DNA from: Saprospiraceae bacterium
GTDB taxonomy: Bacteria; Bacteroidota; Bacteroidia; Chitinophagales; Saprospiraceae
NCBI GenBank assembly: GCA_013361075.1
Contig: JABWAJ010000397.1
Coordinates: forward strand, 1 to 5,671
Direction of reading: 5' to 3'
Length of the DNA: 5,671 nucleotides
Numbering within the stretch: position 1 is the first letter of the stretch; the number at the start of each line of letters is the position of its first letter. A program made the translations under genes and the position numbers. This document shows, piece after piece, positions 1 through 5,671 of the stretch. The notes under the pieces are model-generated. The model did not search any database, was not told the origin of the DNA, and was given only the letters and a program-made list of their open reading frames with translations.

Positions 1-691
1 ATGCAAATCCGGCCTTAAAAAACCACTCAACGTTGAGTTTGTAGGGGGCAACCAGGTGATAAATGATCCACTCCGGATCATAACCGATAGGAATGCCATC
101 CTGCCGCATCCGGAATTGGACTTCTGTTTCTTCTCCATATGCCACACGGGTACCGCTCATGCCTAATGCCGGGTTGAATCCGCCGTATTGAAGGAGCAAT
201 TTTTTTTCGAAGGCCATAATGCCACCACAGGCGAAGTCATCCCCGGTAAGGGTGCGTATATGATTGTATTTTTTATTGCTGGCGTAATGGTCTTTGAACC
301 ATGCCGGGCGGCCATATTTATACCAGGGTAAAAAAATACCCCCAAATACCTGGTAACGCCCATCTGCGATCATCCACATGGCCCGTTCCACGAAATCCGG
401 GGCAGCTTTTGCATCGTCATCAAGATAGATGACCCATTCATACTGAGCCACTTCAAGGCCTTTATTTCGTGCATGACTTAACCCCTGCCGGGTTTCATTC
501 ACAACCTTGAAATTGGGAAATTTACCGGCAAACCCAGCCGCCACAACTGCGGTATCATCGATGCTGTTGTTGTTCACCACAATTACTTCAAAGTTAACTG
601 CGGAGACGCTCTGGACTGCCAGCGCTTCAAGGCAGAAAGCAAGTAATTCTGAGCGGTTGTAGGTACAAATGATGATGGATAAGTTCGTCAT
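1..691 (-). CDS. Family 2 glycosyltransferase, C-terminus cut by window edge
   Basis: This is the first 230 residues of a GT-A-fold family 2 glycosyltransferase, open at the left edge. It should transfer a sugar from a nucleotide-sugar donor to a growing glycan on the cytoplasmic side of the membrane. The N-terminus has the typical first strand and loop (SIIICTYNRSELL, residues 5-17), followed by EVIVVNNNSIDDT (35-47). A GLSHARN segment lies at 70-76, and the metal-binding DDD at 91-93 follows the hydrophobic strand WVIYL. The segment ACGGIMAF (154-161) and the acidic GEETE (186-190) match the acceptor and catalytic-base region of the family. The ATG at 691-689 is chosen because the family's N-terminal strand begins directly after it; a weak AGGGA lies 11 bases upstream. 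It is the last visible gene of the minus-strand operon, 34 bases after the SDR gene. Donor and acceptor cannot be read from sequence. Confidence 0.93.
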   Translation of the reverse strand, partial: MTNLSIIICTYNRSELLAFCLEALAVQSVSAVNFEVIVVNNNSIDDTAVVAAGFAGKFPNFKVVNETRQGLSHARNKGLEVAQYEWVIYLDDDAKAAPDFVERAMWMIADGRYQVFGGIFLPWYKYGRPAWFKDHYASNKKYNHIRTLTGDDFACGGIMAFEKKLLLQYGGFNPALGMSGTRVAYGEETEVQFRMRQDGIPIGYDPEWIIYHLVAPYKLNVEWFFKAGFA

Positions 692-725
692 TTTATTGAT
701 TTTCCCTGCGACTTATGCGGTACAG

Positions 726-1472
726 CTACAAATCGTGGAGCACAGAGCTAATACCTCCATCAAGGGTAAAGTTTGCGCCACTGATAAAACCAGCTTCTTC
801 GGAACAAAGAAACAATACCAATTGGGCTACTTCATCAGGATAGCCTATTCGTTTTACAGGATGAAGGTTTCGAAGTATGTCTAATGCCGCTTCATCATTG
901 TTAAACCCTGCCCGCAACATGGTGGTCTCAATAGCAGCCGGGCTGATGGCATTTACGCGGACACGGTCTTTGAGGTCTACGGCCATAGCTTTTGTTAGTC
1001 CAACCAAAGCACTTTTAGATGTAGCGTAACTGACAAACCGTGGCTTTGTCAGTTGCTGATGGATGCTGGCGATATTGACAATAACTCCCTTTTCCTGTTC
1101 CAGTAAGGGAATAAAATACTGGCTTAACAACATTGGTCCGGTGAGGTTTACATTTAGTGTTTCCTGCCAATCTTCAAGCCTGATGCTTTCCGTGTGATCC
1201 AGCAACTGAACGGCTGCATTGTTTACCAACACACTCAACGTTGGGATTAGCTTACTAAATTCACGTTGGTGTTGTGTCCGGTAGGATTCATTCGTACAAT
1301 ATCCATGGAGATCGAATGGAATAAACACATCACAGACTTGCGCTGCTTCGCCTGCGTCCGGGGTGCGAATATCTAACCCATACACGAAATAACCTCGCTC
1401 CCGAAATGTTTTACCGAGGGCTTTTCCTATTCCTCCAAGCACACCTGTAATGAGCGCTGTTTTTTTTATCAT
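726..1472 (-). CDS. Classical short-chain dehydrogenase/reductase (SDR)
   Basis: This is a complete 248-residue NAD(P)-dependent oxidoreductase of the classical SDR family, of usual length. It has the Rossmann glycine motif TGVLGGIG (residues 9-16), NNAA (84-87), Asn in LNVNL (106-110), and a catalytic Ser136, Tyr149, Lys153 set with normal 13- and 4-residue spacings. The C-terminal FISGANFTLDGG (229-240) is also typical. Asp34 at the end of the second strand (VYGLD) favours NAD(H) over NADP(H) by the usual family rule. The usual Pro-Gly after the catalytic region reads SPAA (177-180). The gene starts 49 bases after the dehydrogenase gene, and an AGGA stands only 2 bases before the ATG, so the ribosome site is not ideal. 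Codons 2-5 contain a run of eight A. It probably oxidises or reduces a hydroxyl/keto group on the sugar made by this operon. PtmA of Campylobacter flagellar-sugar loci is a similar SDR next to a CMP-sugar synthetase, but the substrate here is unknown. Confidence 0.93.
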   Translation of the reverse strand: MIKKTALITGVLGGIGKALGKTFRERGYFVYGLDIRTPDAGEAAQVCDVFIPFDLHGYCTNESYRTQHQREFSKLIPTLSVLVNNAAVQLLDHTESIRLEDWQETLNVNLTGPMLLSQYFIPLLEQEKGVIVNIASIHQQLTKPRFVSYATSKSALVGLTKAMAVDLKDRVRVNAISPAAIETTMLRAGFNNDEAALDILRNLHPVKRIGYPDEVAQLVLFLCSEEAGFISGANFTLDGGISSVLHDL

Positions 1473-1521
1473 GATCCTGAATTGACATCAACTTGATGGA
1501 TTGTCTTTAACAACCGGATGA

Positions 1522-2451
1522 TCAAACACCCAAAAAGGAAAACAACAATTGGATGGCCTTAAGGCTTGTTCGATGTACTGCTTCCACTGTATTTGAACCA
1601 TTGTGAGTTCCGAAGATGCATCGGTCAAAATTACGCAAAGCAGAATCAAGCGGCAAGGGTTCCTGTTCAAAGACGTCAAGGCCGGCAGCATAAACCTTGC
1701 CCGAAACCAGCGCTTCAACCAATGCAGCTTCTTCAATGATGGGGCCGCGCGAAACATTAATAACTTGTACTCCATCTTTCATGAGTGCAAGGCTATTTCG
1801 GTTAATCAGATGGCGGGTTTCGGGAGTTAGTGAGCAGGTTATGATCACAAAGTCAGCATTTTCAAGTCCTTCCGGAAAAGTCATTTTTTTACAGTGCCCA
1901 AGGTTTTCCGGAATTTGAGCATACGGATCGTAAACCTGAGCCGTCATGCCCAAGGCCCCCAAACGGATCCCAACCGCTCTTCCGATATCGCCAAAGCCAA
2001 CCAATGCAGCTACTTTCCCGGATAAAGACTTCCCTGGTGGTTTCAGCCACTGTCCGGCTCTCACCCCCCGATCAACGAGAAACATTTCACGGGCAAGCCC
2101 AATCAGGTAGCCAATGGCCATGTCTGCAACTTCTTCACCAAACATGCCGGGTGTATTGGTCACAGGAATTCCCAGTTTTTTGCAGGCTTCAAAGTTGACA
2201 TTGTCCACTCCGACCCCCCATTTTACAGCAGCACGGAGTTTGCCTTGACGGCCTGCTGTAAATACGCGTTCACTGGCAGGGTCGTCACCTATGATCCATC
2301 CATCTACTTCGGGAAGTATCTTTATCAGTTCCTCTTCTGAAAGGGTTTGAACGACCCTGGGAGCAATCAGTTCAATATTTTTTGATTCAAAAATTGGTCG
2401 GAAAGAATCAATCCGGCCCAGCATTGGCGGGCAGGTTACCAGTATTTTCAT
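1522..2451 (-). CDS. D-2-hydroxyacid dehydrogenase, phosphoglycerate-dehydrogenase-like
   Basis: This is a complete 309-residue NAD-dependent D-isomer 2-hydroxyacid dehydrogenase. Such enzymes interconvert a 2-keto acid and its D-2-hydroxy acid. The N-terminal substrate domain contains KWGVGVDNVN (77-86) and PVTNTPG (96-102). The nucleotide domain has GFGDIG (152-157) and Asp175 at the end of the second strand, the usual NAD-selecting position. Catalytic residues are assigned as Arg235 (NVSRGP), Glu264 (VFEQEP; 29 residues after the Arg, as in SerA) and His283 (THNG). It has no C-terminal ACT regulatory domain, so it is the short form. The start overlaps the stop of the cytidylyltransferase gene by ATGA (2451-2448), suggesting translational coupling. 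A simple role in serine synthesis is possible, but its position between a CMP-sugar synthetase and an SDR points to a specialised 2-keto/2-hydroxy acid in glycan precursor metabolism. That assignment is inference. Confidence 0.92.
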   Translation of the reverse strand: MKILVTCPPMLGRIDSFRPIFESKNIELIAPRVVQTLSEEELIKILPEVDGWIIGDDPASERVFTAGRQGKLRAAVKWGVGVDNVNFEACKKLGIPVTNTPGMFGEEVADMAIGYLIGLAREMFLVDRGVRAGQWLKPPGKSLSGKVAALVGFGDIGRAVGIRLGALGMTAQVYDPYAQIPENLGHCKKMTFPEGLENADFVIITCSLTPETRHLINRNSLALMKDGVQVINVSRGPIIEEAALVEALVSGKVYAAGLDVFEQEPLPLDSALRNFDRCIFGTHNGSNTVEAVHRTSLKAIQLLFSFLGV

Positions 2452-3140
2452 GACTTTAATCCGTATTTTTCTTTGTACAAAAATTCAGCGATCCTGAAGT
2501 CAATTTCTTCGTCAATGTCTTTGGCTTCTTCTGCCGGGATTTCCAACATATAAGGCCGATTGCCGATGCGGTTGTGGCGTTGCATCAGGATCTCTTTCGT
2601 AAAAATATAAAGACAGGAATTCTCTTCGTAAACCGGGGGCAGGTCCTGGGTTCTCAATAAAATGTTGGGATTGTGGTTGATGGCACGTGCCAGTTGGTCC
2701 CATAACCGAACCTGAAGCCTTGTCACGGTAAACAACGAATCGTAAACCGGGTAATGCTCCAGAAAAAAAGCGACCCCATGGCTAATTGTTGCTGCCGACA
2801 GTATGGGATTTGTGCTATGCGTTTGCAGGTAAAAATCGGCTTCTACCTGGTTTAATGTATTCAGCAACACGTCGTTCATAGGAATGCTGCCATCTCTGAG
2901 ATGCTCTGGGCGCTCGAGTAAAATTGCAGTGGGAAAATGTTTTGCTGCATCCTCCAAAATAAAAGGGCTGTCAGTATCTATGACCACTTTGGAGATGTCT
3001 TCGCACTGAAGCAGGCTTTCAACTACACAATGGTAAAGTGGTTTACCGGCAAAATCGCGGTAATTTTTCCCTTTTACGCGCTCACTTGAATGGCGCATAG
3101 GCACGATAGCGGCTAAAACTGGCCGGTTTTGATGCGTCAT
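2448..3140 (-). CDS. NeuA-type cytidylyltransferase (CMP-sugar synthetase family)
   Basis: This complete 230-residue protein belongs to the acylneuraminate cytidylyltransferase family, which joins CMP from CTP to an acidic sugar such as a nonulosonic acid or Kdo, in the cytoplasm. The N-terminal CTP-binding loop is PMRHSSERVKGKN (14-26), with Arg16, Ser19, Arg21 and Lys25 at the expected positions. It differs from the common PARGGSKRIPGKN form of sialate enzymes. GKPL (32-35), the strand VVIDTD (52-57) and LQTHSTNP (105-112), where many relatives have LQPTSP, follow. The C-terminal DIDEEIDFRIAE (208-219) matches the family's metal-binding acidic segment. Its start overlaps the cyclase stop by ATGA and its stop overlaps the dehydrogenase start by ATGA. 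No NeuB, NeuC or KdsA gene is visible, so the sugar cannot be named. CMP-legionaminate, CMP-Kdo-like or a non-sugar acid are all possible. Confidence 0.88.
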   Translation of the reverse strand: MTHQNRPVLAAIVPMRHSSERVKGKNYRDFAGKPLYHCVVESLLQCEDISKVVIDTDSPFILEDAAKHFPTAILLERPEHLRDGSIPMNDVLLNTLNQVEADFYLQTHSTNPILSAATISHGVAFFLEHYPVYDSLFTVTRLQVRLWDQLARAINHNPNILLRTQDLPPVYEENSCLYIFTKEILMQRHNRIGNRPYMLEIPAEEAKDIDEEIDFRIAEFLYKEKYGLKS

Positions 3141-3775
3141 GGATTCGTTTTTAAAACAGCGCGGGCAGAAGCACCCTCAACGCCTTGTATGTAAATGGGT
3201 AAACAAATTAGTTCGTATGCGCCAGGCGCAATATGGCGCAAATTTAATCCTTCCAGAATGATGATCTCCCGTTCGAGTAAAATAATGTGTACATCGGGCG
3301 GATCAGCAAAACGTTGAATGGAGTGGTAATCTATTCCAATAAGGTCAATGCCACGGTCAGCGACCCATTGCGCACCTTCTGGCGATAATGCAGAAAAATC
3401 TTCAAAAAACCGGTGGCTGCTATCCTTCCAGCGCTCCGAATTATCGGTTTTGAGCAGCAGCCGGGAGACATTGTCCGGTATAGCGGCCTGTTCCAGCTCT
3501 TTTGCCCCTATGATTGCTTTGTCTTTGATCTCCGCTACATAACAGGGACCAATAAATCGTTCAATGGCAATCTCAGCCGTTGTTTTTCCACCTTCAACAA
3601 AATGGAGTGGCGCATCAATATGGGTTCCACTGTGAATGTCAATGTCAAGTCGGCTAACATTGGCAAGGTCGCCACGAGCAATGGCATTCAAACTCGAAAT
3701 GTGTATGCCGTGACTGCCAGTCCAAACCGGTAAGTTTTCATGCAACGGAACGGAAATATCTATATAAGATGGCAT
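3137..3775 (-). CDS. Cyclase family protein (KynB-like metal-dependent hydrolase)
   Basis: This complete 212-residue protein belongs to the cyclase/arylformamidase family, whose members use one or two metal ions to hydrolyse amides such as N-formylkynurenine or to drive cyclisation or lactone chemistry. The signature HSGTHIDAPLHF is at residues 48-59, giving likely metal ligands His48, His52 and Asp54, with His58 as the general acid/base. A later His163 (PPDVH) and Glu175 (ILEGL) keep the 12-residue spacing I recall for the second ligand pair of KynB, so the active site looks intact. Its length is normal. There is no signal peptide, so it should be cytoplasmic. It is the first gene of the minus-strand operon and overlaps the cytidylyltransferase gene by 4 bases. 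No other kynurenine-pathway gene is present, so a role in tryptophan breakdown is unlikely. Removal of an N-formyl group, or opening/closing of a sugar lactone or lactam, would fit better but is inference. Confidence 0.9.
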   Translation of the reverse strand: MPSYIDISVPLHENLPVWTGSHGIHISSLNAIARGDLANVSRLDIDIHSGTHIDAPLHFVEGGKTTAEIAIERFIGPCYVAEIKDKAIIGAKELEQAAIPDNVSRLLLKTDNSERWKDSSHRFFEDFSALSPEGAQWVADRGIDLIGIDYHSIQRFADPPDVHIILLEREIIILEGLNLRHIAPGAYELICLPIYIQGVEGASARAVLKTNP

Positions 3776-3912
3776 GGGTGCTATGTTTTATTCATGTGGT
3801 GATTTTATGCTGCCCGGAATACAACTGGTTAGATTTAATCAAAAAAATACCCTGCATTCCCCTTTTATTCGCTTTTTTTGCCTTTTATGGCACTGCATAG
3901 TTCGGTAATTTT
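3776..3912. promoter_or_regulatory. Divergent intergenic region, probable promoters both ways
   Basis: This 137-base A/T-rich gap lies between two divergent gene sets and is the only non-coding stretch in the window long enough to hold promoters for both. On the plus strand, TAGATTTA at 3830-3837 matches seven of eight positions of the Bacteroidota -7 box (TAnnTTTG), but no clear TTTG partner stands at the right distance upstream. On the minus strand, only poor matches were found. No hairpin terminator, clear operator repeat or riboswitch was recognised. The regulatory role rests on gene orientation more than on motifs. Confidence 0.45.
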
Positions 3913-5211
3913 ATGGACTTAATCTTTTTTAACACACCCGGTGCATCCGAAATTGATTTTGGGAAACCGGTATATCAGCGAATCTGGTTATCCACTGTTG
4001 CGGATATGACCAGTGTGGTTTTGGAAGTGTACCAGAGGGCTTCAACTGAAATTTCGACAATCTACTTTGAAGATTGCCTGACGGTAAAGCGCGAAGAATT
4101 GCCAGAATCAGCCAGTGCCTTTACAGTGCAGGTGCCGGTCATCCCTTCGCCGGTTCGCCGTATCGCTTTTTTTTCAGCAAGCGATACTTTATCCTTTTTG
4201 CTAAGCCCTGTTATCCTGAAATTACAAGAAAAAAACAACCATATCCAGACCCTGGCCTGGCATCGGATTAATCCAAATGTTCGGGCAAAAGAAGGATTTG
4301 AAAGCAATGAAGTCAAAAGTACCCGGTTTTCTTTTTTCCGGTTTTTGTGGCACAGACCGGATATTCTGGTAATGGGGAATGACTGGACTATGGACGCCCA
4401 GCTGTTAATTGCTCTTGGCAGGTGGTTGGGGATACGGACTGTTTGCATCCAGGAATCTGTAATTGACCTGGTTGATAAAAAAATTGCCCGTATGCGCTGG
4501 GCAGATTTTGCTTTGCTGCAAGGCGCAGTTGCTGCCGGGCAAGTGCCCGAGCGGCAGATGGTTTTTTTAACCGGAAATCCACGGTATGAAAAATTAAAAT
4601 TTCAGCAGCCCCGAAATACCCAGCCCTTTTTTTTAGTCAATTGCAATTTTACTTACGGGTTGTATGAAGACCAGCGCCAAAATTGGTTGAACCCGGTAAT
4701 TGAACTTTTGGAAACGTTGAACCTGGATTATGTGATTGCTCAGCATCCCAGGGACAGCGGTGATTTGTCGGGATACAAAAATGTTGTTCAAACCAATGCT
4801 GCGGTCATTCATGAATTGATTGAGCGTTCTGATTGTATCATTTCCCGGTTTAGTTCCGTTCTTCATGAAGGGTTATTTCTGGGCAAAAGAGCGGTGTATT
4901 TTAATCCTCACGGCGAATCAATAGGCTATGATTATGGTTTTGACGGATCGGCTTTATCGTATGCGACCAACAAAAATGAATTATTACAGGCGCTGAACCG
5001 GATTTTAGAAGCATCTGAATCAGGACCTGCTGTATTTAAACCTTATCTGGAAAAAAATTGCCATCACGGCCTTGGGATACCTTCTGAAACGATTGCAGCA
5101 TTGTTGCCTGATCTCATGGCCATGAAAGGTGATGGTAAGCCCATTTCGATGTTCAGGGTATTGTTGGGAACGATTAAATTTTATTATTTTTCAAAGAAAA
5201 AACAACGATGA
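3913..5211 (+). CDS. Probable GT-B-fold glycosyl- or glycerophosphotransferase
   Basis: This is a complete 432-residue protein without a confident family name. Its C-terminal half looks like a GT-B nucleotide-binding domain of the kind seen in CDP-glycerol transferases and related capsule enzymes. It shows LTGNPRYEKL (219-228), AQHPRDSGD (276-284), and then a Ser-rich loop and helix, SRFSSVLHEGLFLGKRAVYF (311-330), resembling the donor-phosphate-binding loop of that fold. The N-terminal half has alternating strands such as RIAFFSAS (83-90) and DILVMGND (150-157), consistent with a first Rossmann-like domain. There is no signal peptide; the end is hydrophobic then basic (IKFYYFSKKKQR), which could let it sit on the inner face of the membrane. 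An in-frame TAG at 3898-3900 lies just upstream, so this ATG is the only reasonable ATG start. It heads the plus-strand set. It could transfer a sugar or a polyol phosphate. Confidence 0.72.
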   Translation: MDLIFFNTPGASEIDFGKPVYQRIWLSTVADMTSVVLEVYQRASTEISTIYFEDCLTVKREELPESASAFTVQVPVIPSPVRRIAFFSASDTLSFLLSPVILKLQEKNNHIQTLAWHRINPNVRAKEGFESNEVKSTRFSFFRFLWHRPDILVMGNDWTMDAQLLIALGRWLGIRTVCIQESVIDLVDKKIARMRWADFALLQGAVAAGQVPERQMVFLTGNPRYEKLKFQQPRNTQPFFLVNCNFTYGLYEDQRQNWLNPVIELLETLNLDYVIAQHPRDSGDLSGYKNVVQTNAAVIHELIERSDCIISRFSSVLHEGLFLGKRAVYFNPHGESIGYDYGFDGSALSYATNKNELLQALNRILEASESGPAVFKPYLEKNCHHGLGIPSETIAALLPDLMAMKGDGKPISMFRVLLGTIKFYYFSKKKQR

Positions 5212-5453
5212 GTTTGATTAATAAGATCCTGTATACCTTGCCTGAAAGCAGTTTGAAAACCAAACTTTTGGACTGGTGGTTTGGTTTGTGTTTAATCTCC
5301 GAGTGGTATCCCATCACTAAGTATGGCATGAGGCACAAATGGAAAGGTTTTGAGGCCGATCCTTCTCTGGTATCCCCTGATGCCTGGGGTAATATTATTG
5401 CAGTTAGGCCGCTTTTATGGGATAAGTTGCTTCAACTGACTCAAAAAATATAG
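5208..5453 (+). CDS. Small Trp-rich protein of unknown function
   Basis: This 81-residue reading frame is not recognised. Its start overlaps the stop of the upstream transferase gene (ATGA, 5208-5211) and its TAG stop lies 4 bases before the next glycosyltransferase start. This packing is the main argument that it is a real translated gene. It holds six tryptophans (23, 24, 33, 45, 60, 71), an unusually high share, and a hydrophobic aromatic stretch around DWWFGLCLISEWY (22-34), which is too polar and short to call a membrane helix with confidence. Basic residues cluster at 38-46 (KYGMRHKWK). There is no signal peptide and no catalytic motif. It may be a small partner protein of the flanking transferases, or the remaining N-terminal stub of a longer enzyme lost by deletion. 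No continuation is possible in the following sequence, because the next gene starts immediately. Confidence 0.65.
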   Translation: MSLINKILYTLPESSLKTKLLDWWFGLCLISEWYPITKYGMRHKWKGFEADPSLVSPDAWGNIIAVRPLLWDKLLQLTQKI

Positions 5454-5457
5454 GTTC

Positions 5458-5671
5458 ATGGCATCCGTGTCCATCATCATCCGTTGTTTAAACGAAGAAA
5501 AACACATTGGCAGGCTGCTTTCAGGGATTCTGGAACAAACGATAAAAGACGTTGAAATCATTGTTGTAGACTCGGGCTCACAAGATGCGACCTTATCTAT
5601 TGCTTCCCGGTATCAGGATCAGATCATTCAGATCCGTCCACAGGACTTTTCATTTGGATATGCCCTGAATA
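5458..5671 (+). CDS. Family 2 glycosyltransferase, N-terminal part
   Basis: These are the first 71 residues of a family 2 glycosyltransferase, cut by the right edge. SIIIRCLNEEKHIGRLL (5-21) is the typical first strand and helix, and EIIVVDSGSQDATL (33-46) holds the conserved Asp-Ser-Gly-Ser segment that binds the nucleotide. DFSFGYALN (63-71) matches the FSFGxALN motif of a subgroup common in capsule and O-antigen loci. The metal-binding Asp motif should lie beyond the window. The ATG at 5458 fits because the conserved strand starts four residues later; the leader shows only a weak AGG. Its 4-base gap from the small protein gene suggests cotranscription. It differs from the minus-strand glycosyltransferase in its motifs (DSGSQD here, NNNSIDD there), so the two are likely to add different sugars. 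Specificity cannot be read. Confidence 0.92.
   Translation, partial: MASVSIIIRCLNEEKHIGRLLSGILEQTIKDVEIIVVDSGSQDATLSIASRYQDQIIQIRPQDFSFGYALN

Noticed and set aside
669..884. Plus-strand open frame of 71 codons
   Set aside because: It lies across the start of the minus-strand glycosyltransferase and the end of the SDR gene, shows no protein motif, and is best explained as a shadow.
1486..1498. Small palindrome CATCAA-C-TTGATG between dehydrogenase and SDR genes
   Set aside because: Six-base arms around a single base cannot form a good hairpin, no T-run follows on the transcribed strand, and one copy is not enough to call an operator.
2448..3140. Naming the cytidylyltransferase neuA, legF or kdsB
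   Set aside because: The loop and substrate segments differ from the typical forms and no sugar-synthesis partner gene is present, so no specific symbol can be supported.
3413..3733. Plus-strand open frame of 106 codons opposite the cyclase gene
   Set aside because: The opposite strand encodes a complete cyclase with an intact metal-binding signature; this frame has no recognisable features.
3137..3775. Naming the cyclase kynB
   Set aside because: The metal site fits the family, but no kynurenine-pathway neighbours are present and the context is glycan synthesis.
3877..3906. TTTG (3877-3880) followed 18 bases later by TAGTTCGG as a possible Bacteroidota promoter
   Set aside because: The -7 box has two mismatches in the TTTG part and would put the transcript start almost on the ATG at 3913.
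4062..4448. Minus-strand open frame of 128 codons inside the GT-B-like gene
   Set aside because: It is fully contained in a longer coherent gene, begins and ends without operon context, and shows no domain pattern.

Overview
This 5,671-base window reads as part of a surface-polysaccharide or glycoconjugate locus. Eight protein-coding genes occupy almost the whole sequence, and no RNA genes, insertion sequences, CRISPR arrays or long repeats were seen. Moderate base composition, starts that mostly lack a good Shine-Dalgarno sequence and have A/T-rich leaders, and the style of the glycosyltransferases suggest a Bacteroidota-like bacterium. That is an inference from style; no marker gene is present.

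The minus strand carries five genes, transcribed right to left from about 3775 off the left edge. In transcription order they are a KynB-like metal-dependent cyclase/formamidase (3775-3137), a NeuA-type cytidylyltransferase (3140-2448), a D-2-hydroxyacid dehydrogenase of the phosphoglycerate-dehydrogenase type (2451-1522), a classical SDR oxidoreductase (1472-726) and a family 2 glycosyltransferase (691 to beyond base 1). The first three genes overlap by 4 bases (ATGA) at each junction, and the next two gaps are 49 and 34 bases. This is a strong operon signature.

A 137-base intergenic region (3776-3912) separates this set from a divergent plus-strand set. The plus-strand genes are a probable GT-B-fold transferase (3913-5211), a Trp-rich 81-residue unknown protein that overlaps it by 4 bases (5208-5453), and a second family 2 glycosyltransferase that starts 4 bases later and runs off the right edge (5458 onward).

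The likely logic, which is inference, is as follows. The minus-strand enzymes make and CMP-activate an acidic or otherwise unusual sugar-like building block. The glycosyltransferases on both sides then assemble it into a surface glycan. The most interesting feature is the tightly coupled trio of cyclase, cytidylyltransferase and hydroxyacid dehydrogenase. It does not match a standard sialic, legionaminic, pseudaminic or Kdo pathway, and no NeuB- or NeuC-type enzyme is visible in the window.
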